Under the pieces are notes generated by a model. It saw only the letters and a program-made list of their open reading frames with translations, had not been told where the DNA came from and made no database searches. Positions 31,560 to 38,961 of a DNA stretch of 64,000 nt are shown one piece after another. This DNA is from Acidovorax soli (GTDB taxonomy: Bacteria; Pseudomonadota; Gammaproteobacteria; Burkholderiales; Burkholderiaceae_C). Both the position numbers and the translations under genes were made by a program. The stretch covers positions 106,119 through 170,118 of the forward strand of contig NZ_JACHLK010000015.1 in NCBI RefSeq assembly GCF_014207955.1, in the 5' to 3' direction. Position 1 is the stretch's first letter; each line of letters starts with the position of its first letter.

Positions 31560-32930
31560 CTACCGGCACCCCGCCGCCCGCATGTCCTCCGACCCCACCC
31601 GCAGCGTGCTGCCCGGCTGGGTGATCGCGCAGCGCGACCGGAAGTAGAACGACAGCCGGTCGCGCACCGGCGTGCCGGCGATCCGGTACGGCCGGTTGCC
31701 CTGGGTGATGGCATCGCCCGCTGCCACCGCCTTGCTGTCGTACAGCCCCTGGCTGATGTTGTGCCGGTCGGCCGAGTCGTCGAAGCTCTGCGCCGTGAGG
31801 CGCTTGAAGGCATCGGTCGCCAGCGCGGGGTCGTGCGCGCCCTTGAGGTAACGGTCGAACCAGGCCAGCGTGTAGTAGTTGATGACGCCCTCGCCATACC
31901 GGCTGGCCGGCCCGCCAAACAGCGAAAAGTCCAGGTGCGTGCCCGCGCGCAGCATGACCAGCATGGTGTCTACCCCGGCTGCCTTGAGTTCCTGGTAGCC
32001 CGGGTCCTTGGGGTGGGCCTCCGTGCCCCGGCCGCGGCCGCCCTGGGTGTTGGTCTTGGCGGGTTCGGGGGGCTCGGTGGTGGGCACCACCTTGAAGTAG
32101 TAGTCCGCGCCAATGCCCAGCGCGGGCGTGCGGATCGCCAGGTCGGCGGCCGGGTCCATGCCGATCTTGTCCACCCAGCCGGTCTTCAGCGCCGTGAGGT
32201 TGTCCCATGCCACGATGGCACCGATGCGCTTGTCCGTTTGCCCGATCAGGCTGGCCGTGCTGCCGCCTTGGGAGTGGCCGGCAATGCCTACCATGCGCGC
32301 ATCGAGCTGGTCCCAGTGCGGGAAGAACCGGGCGGCATCGCCCGCCAGCGGCGCTTTGGGTGTGGCAAAAAGCCAGTCCACCACGCTCTGCGCATCGGGC
32401 CCGTGCGTGCCCATGGGCGCGGTGGTTTCCAGTGCGATGGTCATGTACCCCGCCTCGGCCAGTACCTGCGCGGCCGAGCGGTGCAATCGCTTGGAGCTGT
32501 AGCCCCCGTGCACGATCACCACCGCAGGGTAGGGCGGCTCGAAGGTCTTGAGCCCGGCCGGCAGGCCCGTGCAGCTGCCTGCGGCGCAGGGCCGGTAGAT
32601 CTCCACGGCAATCGGCTTGCCCGATGCAGACGGTGTGCTCGCCTCGGTGTACCGAAAGCGCTTGCCGGCATGGCTGGCCGGGTTGCGGTAGGCATCGAGC
32701 GCGGGCGTCTTGCCGGGGGTGAACAGCGCGGCGGGTTGCTGCGCAAAATCGTCGATGCGCTGGCGTGCGCAGGCCATGTTGTCGGCATCGCGCTGCGCCC
32801 ACTCGGCCGAGCCGGGCGCGGGCGATTCGTGCCGTACCGGGCCCAGGCAGTCCAGAGCGGCAGGGTCTGCGGCATGGGCAATGGTGGTGGCGCCACCCAG
32901 CGCCAGCGACAAAAGCAGGCCCCGCATCAC
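31560..32930 (-). CDS. Secreted alpha/beta hydrolase
   Basis: A 456-residue protein with a signal peptide (MMRGLLLSLALGGATTIAHA, about 1-20). The hydrolase fold shows VVIVHGGYSS (oxyanion region, about 137-146), the nucleophile elbow GHSQGGS at 218-224 and RAGTHLDFS carrying the likely catalytic histidine. It resembles dienelactone-hydrolase or chlorophyllase/PET-hydrolase-type secreted esterases. The start overlaps the stop of the lipoprotein hydrolase gene upstream (ATGA), so the two are translated together, presumably under the TetR regulator at 34977. The substrate is unknown; an ester taken up from outside the cell is plausible. Confidence 0.85.
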   Translation of the reverse strand: MMRGLLLSLALGGATTIAHAADPAALDCLGPVRHESPAPGSAEWAQRDADNMACARQRIDDFAQQPAALFTPGKTPALDAYRNPASHAGKRFRYTEASTPSASGKPIAVEIYRPCAAGSCTGLPAGLKTFEPPYPAVVIVHGGYSSKRLHRSAAQVLAEAGYMTIALETTAPMGTHGPDAQSVVDWLFATPKAPLAGDAARFFPHWDQLDARMVGIAGHSQGGSTASLIGQTDKRIGAIVAWDNLTALKTGWVDKIGMDPAADLAIRTPALGIGADYYFKVVPTTEPPEPAKTNTQGGRGRGTEAHPKDPGYQELKAAGVDTMLVMLRAGTHLDFSLFGGPASRYGEGVINYYTLAWFDRYLKGAHDPALATDAFKRLTAQSFDDSADRHNISQGLYDSKAVAAGDAITQGNRPYRIAGTPVRDRLSFYFRSRCAITQPGSTLRVGSEDMRAAGCR

Positions 32931-34819
32931 TTGCCCGCCCCCGCGCTCACGTTGCGCTGCAGAAAGGCCGCCAGCGGCCGGATCACGTTGTTCGTCGCAT
33001 CGTCATCCGCAGTGACGATGTCCACGTGCGAATAGCCCTCGCTCATGTGCACCTCGAAGCCGCCATCCACACCGCCGTACTGGCGGTTGGCTACCAGCGT
33101 GGCCTGGCCTGCGGGCGTGCGCGCAATGCCGACCTTGCAACTCGCAGCAGCGCAGGGCGCAATGGCCTCGGCAAAGCCGCGCCAGATGCCGGCCACGGGC
33201 GTGAGGCCGTTGGTGCCGCCAAAGGCGATGACGGGGATGTTGATCTTTTTCGCCTGTGTCTGGTTCACGATGTCGGCGCGGCCGCGCCCGCCCTGGGCCA
33301 CGGGCAGCGACAGGGCGCTGGTATCGAGCCCCAGGTTGGCGCCGCCGCTGCCCTCTGCATTGGCCAGCAGCAGGCCCGAGCTGGGGTAGTACCAGTCGCT
33401 GTAGGTGGTGTTGCCCAAGTACAACGCGCGCGACAGGCGCTTGAGGTTGGTGGGCTCCACCTCCTTGCCCCAGGCCGGCGGGCTGGCCACCAGCGTGGCG
33501 GGCTGCGGGCCGAAGTCGCGGTAGGCCGCGGCGGGCAGCGGGTCGGTATTGTCCAGCCAGGTGCGCAAGCCGTCGGCGCGCGCCGGGCCCAGGGCGCCCA
33601 TCGACACGGAATAGAACACCGTGCGCTGCAGGTTGTCATCGTCCATGAAGGTGCCGATGGCCGCGCCCGCCGTCACGGGAAAGTCGCGCTTGCTGAAGTC
33701 GGCCAGCCGCGCGTACACGTTGTTGCCCGCCACTCCCCCCTGGTCCTGCTGCAGCAGCGCCTGCGTGCCGTTGATGGTGCCTTCGAAGGCCATCTGCATG
33801 CCCGCGATCTCGGTCGATGCGCTCACGCGCGGCGTAAGGCCCGGGCGCGAGACAAAGCCCGGCTCCGCCCCCGAGGCCACGGCGGCGTACAGCCCGCCAT
33901 CGGCCGCGCGCTCCACCGCATCGAGCTGCGCCGCCGTGGGGGCGCTGGTGGCCAGCGCACCGCCCGGCCCCTCGAACAGCACCAGCCCCTTGAGCTTGGC
34001 ATAGCCCGGCTGCGCTGCGCCTGTGCCGCTGAGGTTGAAGTCCGTGGCCGCATAGCGCGCCACAAAACCCGTGCCCGCCGAATGCCCGCCCAGAAACACA
34101 TTGCCATCGCGCGCCACCGTGTGCGCTGCGGTCACCACCGCATCCAGGTCCAGCGAATGCACCTGCGGCGTCCAGTCCGCGAGGAAGGGGATTTCGCGGC
34201 TTTCATGGAACACCGCGCGCCGCGCCAGCTTGGCCGGCAGCGGCAGGCCCAGCTCGGCGCCGTACAGGTAATTCAGGCCCAGCGCGGCATCGCGCTCGCG
34301 CTCGGCAATGTTCAGGCCCTCCATGTCCTGCAGTGCCACGGATCGGCGGTCCACGCCCCACACCTCCACCACCGCCTTGTGGTCGGCCCACATGCGGCGC
34401 ACCAGGTTCTCGGCGAGGATCAAATAGCTGTGCGACGCGGCCAGCGTGCCCGGCATCGCTACCAGCACCGCATCCACCGGCTTGCCCGCATGGGCCGCCA
34501 ACCCGTAGCGCGTGTAGCGCACCCGGTTCAGGTCTGGCCCCGCCGCGCCGAACTGCACAGCCAGCTTGCTGCCCGGCGCCACGGTGACACCCGCCGTGCC
34601 CGGTGTGCGCGCGGCCTTGGCGCGGCTGGCCAGCTCGTGCGTGCTGATGGTGAACTCGCCCGAGCCGGCGCCGCCGCCATCCACCAGCGCCTGCCCGCCA
34701 CCGCCGCAGGCAGTCAGAGCGGTGGCCACGGCCAGGCCCAGCAGGGTGCGGCGCCAGGGCATGCCGGGCTGGGCAGTGTTGGTGTTGTTACTTGGGTGTG
34801 TCGTCGTCTTTTTCTTCAT
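32927..34819 (-). CDS. Lipoprotein with alpha/beta hydrolase fold
   Basis: A 630-residue protein; ATG 34819 has GGAGA upstream. The N-terminal signal ends in a lipobox, ALTACGGGG, with acylated cysteine C38. GGHSAGTGF (roughly residue 225) is a serine-hydrolase nucleophile elbow, and GYSHVDIVTADDD near the C-terminus holds a candidate catalytic histidine. The length, with a large C-terminal domain, exceeds ordinary esterases. It overlaps the following secreted hydrolase by ATGA, which suggests consecutive steps on one extracellular substrate. It should sit in the outer membrane or periplasm. Exact substrate unknown. Confidence 0.82.
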   Translation of the reverse strand: MKKKTTTHPSNNTNTAQPGMPWRRTLLGLAVATALTACGGGGQALVDGGGAGSGEFTISTHELASRAKAARTPGTAGVTVAPGSKLAVQFGAAGPDLNRVRYTRYGLAAHAGKPVDAVLVAMPGTLAASHSYLILAENLVRRMWADHKAVVEVWGVDRRSVALQDMEGLNIAERERDAALGLNYLYGAELGLPLPAKLARRAVFHESREIPFLADWTPQVHSLDLDAVVTAAHTVARDGNVFLGGHSAGTGFVARYAATDFNLSGTGAAQPGYAKLKGLVLFEGPGGALATSAPTAAQLDAVERAADGGLYAAVASGAEPGFVSRPGLTPRVSASTEIAGMQMAFEGTINGTQALLQQDQGGVAGNNVYARLADFSKRDFPVTAGAAIGTFMDDDNLQRTVFYSVSMGALGPARADGLRTWLDNTDPLPAAAYRDFGPQPATLVASPPAWGKEVEPTNLKRLSRALYLGNTTYSDWYYPSSGLLLANAEGSGGANLGLDTSALSLPVAQGGRGRADIVNQTQAKKINIPVIAFGGTNGLTPVAGIWRGFAEAIAPCAAASCKVGIARTPAGQATLVANRQYGGVDGGFEVHMSEGYSHVDIVTADDDATNNVIRPLAAFLQRNVSAGAGK

Positions 34820-34976
34820 CGTTGTCTCCACAGGGTTGCAGTCAAAAATGGGCGCAGGCTGGCGCTGCAGGTGCGTTGCCCAGGCAACGCACACGCGTGG
34901 TTCATCAGCAGGAGGAAAGTGGCTAAGAAAGCGCTCTGGCCGGGCGTTCGTCAGCAGCCAGGCCAGCAGCGCTGCC

Positions 34977-35672
34977 TTAGCCGCTCAGGCCGGCCACCAG
35001 GTAATCGAGGAATTCAGTCTGTTGGCGTTCCTCATCGCCCGGCATCGCCAGCTCCATGGGGCCGAACGGCGAGCGCCGCATGTAGCTGCGGTACGAGATG
35101 CCGTAATACACCGCGTTCATGGTCAGCAACAGGCGAAACTGGATGGTCTCGCGCCCCACGCCGGGCATCAGCGCCTGCAGCCGCGCCAGCGTCAGCTCCA
35201 GCGTGCGGCGGTGCAGGGCGGCCGAAATCTCCTGCCCCTTCTCGCCATAGTCCCATCCCAGCCGCCCGATGAAGTTGACGGCATCGCGCCCCAGCGCGGG
35301 TTCGCTCAGCATGGCGATCACGGGGCCAAAGGCGGCCTCCACCACATCGCGCACGGTGTAGCCGGGTTGGCCGGCCAGGGCTTCCAATCGCGCGCAGGCA
35401 CGGGGTTCCAGCCATTGCTGCAGGTAGCAGGAGATGGCCGCCACCAGCTCATCGCGCCCGCCAAAGTGGTAGTGCAGGGCCGAAGGATTCTGCGCCCCCG
35501 CCGCGATCACGATGCGCCGCAGCGACACGGCATTCATCCCCTCGCGCGCCATGAGCTGCATGGCCTCTTCGATCAGGCGGGTGCGGGTGGCTTGCGGGTC
35601 GGCGGGGGAGGGGGAGGGCGATGGCGAAGGGTCGTCGGCGGGCGAGGCAAGGGCAGGCATCATGGGCTCCAT
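34977..35672 (-). CDS. TetR-family transcriptional regulator
   Basis: A 231-residue regulator. Residues ~28-75 form the TetR helix-turn-helix (RTRLIEEAMQLMAREGMNAVSLRRIVIAAGAQNPSALHYHFGGRDELV). The remainder is a helical ligand-binding domain. A Ser/Pro-rich N-terminal tail (SPSPSPSPADP) precedes the HTH. The 5' end is uncertain: ATG 35672 abuts a palindrome and has no ribosome site, whereas ATG 35660 has GGAG at proper spacing, so translation may begin at MPALASP. It lies upstream of and in the same orientation as the two secreted hydrolases, its probable targets. Confidence 0.9.
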   Translation of the reverse strand: MEPMMPALASPADDPSPSPSPSPADPQATRTRLIEEAMQLMAREGMNAVSLRRIVIAAGAQNPSALHYHFGGRDELVAAISCYLQQWLEPRACARLEALAGQPGYTVRDVVEAAFGPVIAMLSEPALGRDAVNFIGRLGWDYGEKGQEISAALHRRTLELTLARLQALMPGVGRETIQFRLLLTMNAVYYGISYRSYMRRSPFGPMELAMPGDEERQQTEFLDYLVAGLSG

Positions 35673-35700
35673 AATGCACTTGAATTAATTCAGGTGCATT
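35673..35700. promoter_or_regulatory. 28-base near-perfect palindrome, candidate TetR operator
   Basis: AATGCACTTGAATT pairs with AATTCAGGTGCATT; 26 of 28 positions are symmetric. It lies directly before the TetR start, in an AT-rich patch among GC-rich sequence, as expected for autoregulation. Binding is inferred. Confidence 0.6.
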
Positions 35701-35755
35701 AGGGTTGGCCCTCAATGGGCCGTATTGCCGTTCTGCAGGCTCGCTCCCCCGGGGG

Positions 35756-36790
35756 TTACCTGGGCGTTCCCATCAGGTCGTTCGCCAGTGCCTGCGCCTG
35801 CTCCAGGCTGGCGCCCGGCAGGCACATCTGCAGCTTCGACCCCAGCACCCCGGCCACCCGGGCGATCACCGCGACTTGCCCGTTCACGACCATGGCCAGG
35901 GTGGCGCCGTGGTGCGAGCGCGTCCATTCCGTCAAGGCGTTCGATCCATCGGCCGACAGCGTGAGCCAGATGGCCGGATCTTCAGGGCCCGCGAACGACG
36001 CCTCGCAGTCCCACGCGGCACGGGCACCCACCAGGTCCTTTGCGGTGAGCAGCGCCGCCCCCATGTCCACCCAGGCGGGGGAAGAAGATGAACCTGCTTC
36101 ACCACGGTGTGCCAGCTCTTTCATGCCCGGCTTGGGGGTGTAGCTGGCAGGCGCCACCAGCCAGTCGGCCCGGGCCGGGCCCGCACGGGCAATGTCCACC
36201 TGCGGCCGTGAGGCCTTCAAGGCCTGGGCGATCTCGTCCAGCCGCACCCGCGATTCGGTCGGCATCTGCACCAGCCAGCACTTGTTGCCAGGTGAGGGGT
36301 GTGCGGTGAACGTGCGCTTCTGCGTGCTGCTGCCAAGGGTGGGGCTCTCCACCTGGTAAGACACCGTGACCTCCCGGCCATCGAGCAGGCCGCGCTGGCT
36401 GTCGATGGCGCGCACGCCGGAGATTTTCCAATCGCGGCGCAGGGCCTGGCCCCCCGCCAGGAACTGGCCCACGAGCTCCTTGTCGGTCGCTGCCGCCATG
36501 CGCTGCGCCGTCCAGCCCGGCCCCAGCAAGCGCTCCCTGAAGGCCTCGGAATCGGGCGAGTACCGCGCGTCCATCAGCTGCGCCAGCCGTTGCTTGAACG
36601 GTGCAAGGCTGCGCGGCTCGATCAGCTCGGCGGTGCGCCGTGCCTCTGCGCCACCACTCCACTGGACAAAGCGCACCGCGGCTTCTTCAGGGCTGGGGGC
36701 GCACAGGTCTTCGGCCCACGCGGTGCCTGCCGGCAGCAGGGCAAGAAGAAGGGCAAGGCCGCTGGCGAGCATGGTGCGCAAAGGGGGCAT
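35756..36790 (-). CDS. Exported hypothetical protein with SecDF-P1-like C-terminus
   Basis: A 344-residue protein with a signal peptide (PLRTMLASGLALLLALLPAGTAWAED, cleavage near residue 26). The middle region has a NTF2/lumazine-like helical stretch followed by a beta-rich part (GREVTVSYQVESP) of unknown kind. The last ~75 residues (TLAMVVNGQVAVIARVAGVLG, then GASLEQAQALANDLMG) read like the head subdomain of SecD/SecDF periplasmic P1 domains. ATG 36790 is preferred to one 39 bases upstream, which lacks a ribosome site and crowds the divergent gene; this is uncertain. A periplasmic location is expected; the function is unknown. Confidence 0.72.
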   Translation of the reverse strand: MPPLRTMLASGLALLLALLPAGTAWAEDLCAPSPEEAAVRFVQWSGGAEARRTAELIEPRSLAPFKQRLAQLMDARYSPDSEAFRERLLGPGWTAQRMAAATDKELVGQFLAGGQALRRDWKISGVRAIDSQRGLLDGREVTVSYQVESPTLGSSTQKRTFTAHPSPGNKCWLVQMPTESRVRLDEIAQALKASRPQVDIARAGPARADWLVAPASYTPKPGMKELAHRGEAGSSSSPAWVDMGAALLTAKDLVGARAAWDCEASFAGPEDPAIWLTLSADGSNALTEWTRSHHGATLAMVVNGQVAVIARVAGVLGSKLQMCLPGASLEQAQALANDLMGTPR

Positions 36791-36858
36791 GGAGCCGGAT
36801 TGTGCCGTTGGATTGACTGGCGAGCCCATGGCTGCGCTGGCGGGTTACCCTCGGGGCC

Positions 36859-37278
36859 ATGCCCATGGATGACGATTGGTTCGAGAAAGAGCGCCTGCAC
36901 CGTGCGGCGGCCGATGGCGACCAGGAAGAACTGCTTCGATTGCTGGCCGCAGGCAACCACGCGCTCGGTGCATTCGATGACCTGGGCCGTACCTCGCTGC
37001 ACTACGCCGTGGAGGGCGAGCACTACCGGGTGGCTGAGTGGCTGATCCTGCAAGGTGCCAACGTCAACGCGCATGACGAGGCCACGATTGGCGAGACACC
37101 GCTCTCGTTGGCGGTGCAGCGCGACTATCCGGAAATGGTGGAGCTGCTGCTCAAACACGGCGCAGATCCCGACATCACTGGGTGGATGGGCAACACCGCG
37201 CGCATGCGTGCCGAGCGCCGAAAAGACGACGACGGTAAAGCGATTGCCGCCCTCATCCAGCGCTACCGGCCACACTGA
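36859..37278 (+). CDS. Ankyrin-repeat protein
   Basis: A 139-residue protein made of about three ankyrin repeats: LHRAAADGDQEELLRLLAAG, LGRTSLHYAVEGEHYRVAEWLILQGANVN and GETPLSLAVQRDYPEMVELLLKHGADPD. No signal peptide is seen, so it is likely cytoplasmic. Such small ankyrin proteins mediate protein binding. It is divergent from the secreted hypothetical gene and 107 bases ahead of the NUP-family lipoprotein. No partner is evident. A short C-terminal basic tail follows the repeats. Confidence 0.85.
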   Translation: MPMDDDWFEKERLHRAAADGDQEELLRLLAAGNHALGAFDDLGRTSLHYAVEGEHYRVAEWLILQGANVNAHDEATIGETPLSLAVQRDYPEMVELLLKHGADPDITGWMGNTARMRAERRKDDDGKAIAALIQRYRPH

Positions 37279-37385
37279 TCCGGCACGGATTGCCGGGCGC
37301 ACAATGGCGTAATTCTTGCGGTGCCGCTGGCATGTGCCGCCCACAAGGCACAGCCACTTATCTTTCCCTTGCCAAGGTGTCTTCC

Positions 37386-38429
37386 ATGCTTTTCAACCAC
37401 CCCTGTTTTCTCCGTCCCGCGCGCTGGCTTGTGCCGGCCCTGGCCGCGGCCTCCATCATGGGCTGCGCCACGGCACCCTCTGCGACGGCCACTGCTACTG
37501 CACCCATCCGCGTCAAGGTCTTCGTCGCCGCCATGTTCGAAATCGGCAAGAATACCGGCGACCGCGCGGGCGAGTTCCAGCACTGGTACGAGCGGTATTG
37601 GAAAGACGCCACCCCCATCACCGTGCCCGGTGCCCTGGGCCCCGTGTACTGCAATGCGGATGGCGTGTGCGGCGCCGTGCTGGGCATGGGCAAGGTCAAC
37701 TCGTCCTCGTCCATGCAGGCCATTCTGCTCAACCCGAAGTTCGACTTTGCAGAGGCGTACTACGTGATCTCCGGCGTGGCCGGCACGCCGCCCCAGCGCG
37801 GCACCATTGCCGATGTGAGCTGGGGCACCTGGCTGGTGGACTACGACCTGGGCCACCGCTGGGCGCCTGAAGAAAACACCCCCGGCGCACCCACCTTCAT
37901 GCCGCGCAAGGGCTATGAGGAATACCGCCGCTTCCAGCTCAACCCCCTGCTGGTGGACTGGGCCATGAACCTCACGGTGGACGTGCCCCTCAAGGACTCC
38001 GACAGCGCCCGCACCTACCGCCTTCGCTACCCCGACACAGCGGCCCGCCGCAGCCCCGCCGTCACCAGCGGCACCCACATGACCGGCGACACCTTTTTCC
38101 ACGGCCCCGGCATGTCGCGCCAGGCCCAGTACATCGCCAAGCTCTACGGCGCCGATGACTATGTGATCACGGAGATGGAAGCCGCCGCCATCGCCCTGGT
38201 GGTCAAGCGCACCCACGGCACCGACCGGCTGATGAGCCTGCGCGGCGCGGTGAATTTTGACCAGGGCAACCCGAACGAGACCACGCTGCAGCACTTGGAC
38301 CCTGCGCCGGGTGAGACGGCAGGGGGCTTTGCGGAGACGGTGGAAAACGTGGCGCTGGTGGGCACGCGGGTGGTGGACCACATTGTGCGGAACTGGGGGC
38401 AGTGGCAGGGTGGGGTGCCGGCGCGGTAG
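37386..38429 (+). CDS. Purine nucleoside permease (NUP)-family lipoprotein
   Basis: A 347-residue protein whose signal ends in a lipobox-like IMGCAT (C about residue 26). The body matches the NUP family: IRVKVFVAAMFEIGKNTGDRAGEFQHWYERYW, then CAVLGMGKVNSSSSM, YYVISGVAGTPPQRGTIADVSW and ITEMEAAAI. The fold is a phosphorylase-like nucleoside-binding fold, and the fungal prototype is linked to nucleoside transport, so a periplasmic nucleoside-binding or hydrolysing role is possible. ATG 37386 is chosen because it produces a proper signal. The downstream side opens into the low-GC insert. Confidence 0.85.
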   Translation: MLFNHPCFLRPARWLVPALAAASIMGCATAPSATATATAPIRVKVFVAAMFEIGKNTGDRAGEFQHWYERYWKDATPITVPGALGPVYCNADGVCGAVLGMGKVNSSSSMQAILLNPKFDFAEAYYVISGVAGTPPQRGTIADVSWGTWLVDYDLGHRWAPEENTPGAPTFMPRKGYEEYRRFQLNPLLVDWAMNLTVDVPLKDSDSARTYRLRYPDTAARRSPAVTSGTHMTGDTFFHGPGMSRQAQYIAKLYGADDYVITEMEAAAIALVVKRTHGTDRLMSLRGAVNFDQGNPNETTLQHLDPAPGETAGGFAETVENVALVGTRVVDHIVRNWGQWQGGVPAR

Positions 38430-38961
38430 AATTTTTTCTGCCTGGTGGGTCGGTCAGTTTTTGCTTTGAAACTCCATGGCTTTGTGCTGCACCTAACCGT
38501 AACGTACCACTTCAGGTGAAATTTGCAGCCGGCACGTCAACGTATTGTCCGATGCAATCGCTTCTTGACGCTCTTGGTGGCACTAGGACAGGGAATGCCA
38601 AAGCGCTGGATTAAGACTTTGGCGGTCTCGTATCTCTGGATGCACAGCGGGCGTGGTGCGTGCGCTCTTGTGTAGGACTATCAACACGGCGTCACCTGAT
38701 GGCTCGATTGCAGAGACTCTACCAACTCCCGCAGGACCTCTCAGGCCACGGGGAGAGGATCGTGTCTGGCGTCTATGCAGTTGCCCAGGATGCGACGACT
38801 AAGTCCCTTGGACGCTCAATGTCGTTTGTGCATCGCCCTGAAATACCAAGGAGGCCCAATTACTTCACACAGATAGGTGCTTCTATGGCAAAGTTATTTG
38901 AGCGAACTCGGCGAGGGACCGAGCTTAGTCCGAAACTTAGAGCGCCTTGAATCATTGAAAA
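38430..38961. other. 532-base gene-poor region before the STAND gene
   Basis: GC drops here from core level towards that of the STAND gene. No RNA, IS end or direct-repeat pair was identified. A single 84-codon plus-strand frame (38699-38950) is listed separately with low confidence. The left part (38470-38640) shows nothing recognisable and may be decayed sequence at the insertion junction. Confidence 0.5.
38699..38950 (+). CDS. Doubtful small ORF upstream of the STAND gene
   Basis: An 83-residue frame beginning MARLQRLYQLPQDLSGHGERI. It ends 12 bases before the STAND/Mrr gene and lies in the same orientation. Codon use is intermediate and no family is recognised. It has no clear ribosome site and could be the residue of a broken gene or a small partner of the STAND protein. 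Kept because its position would make it co-transcribed. Confidence 0.25.
   Translation: MARLQRLYQLPQDLSGHGERIVSGVYAVAQDATTKSLGRSMSFVHRPEIPRRPNYFTQIGASMAKLFERTRRGTELSPKLRAP

Noticed and set aside
31471..31918. N-terminal extension of the UvrD-like helicase
   Set aside because: The extra frame reads antisense to the secreted hydrolase gene and has Thr/Arg/Ser low-complexity composition.
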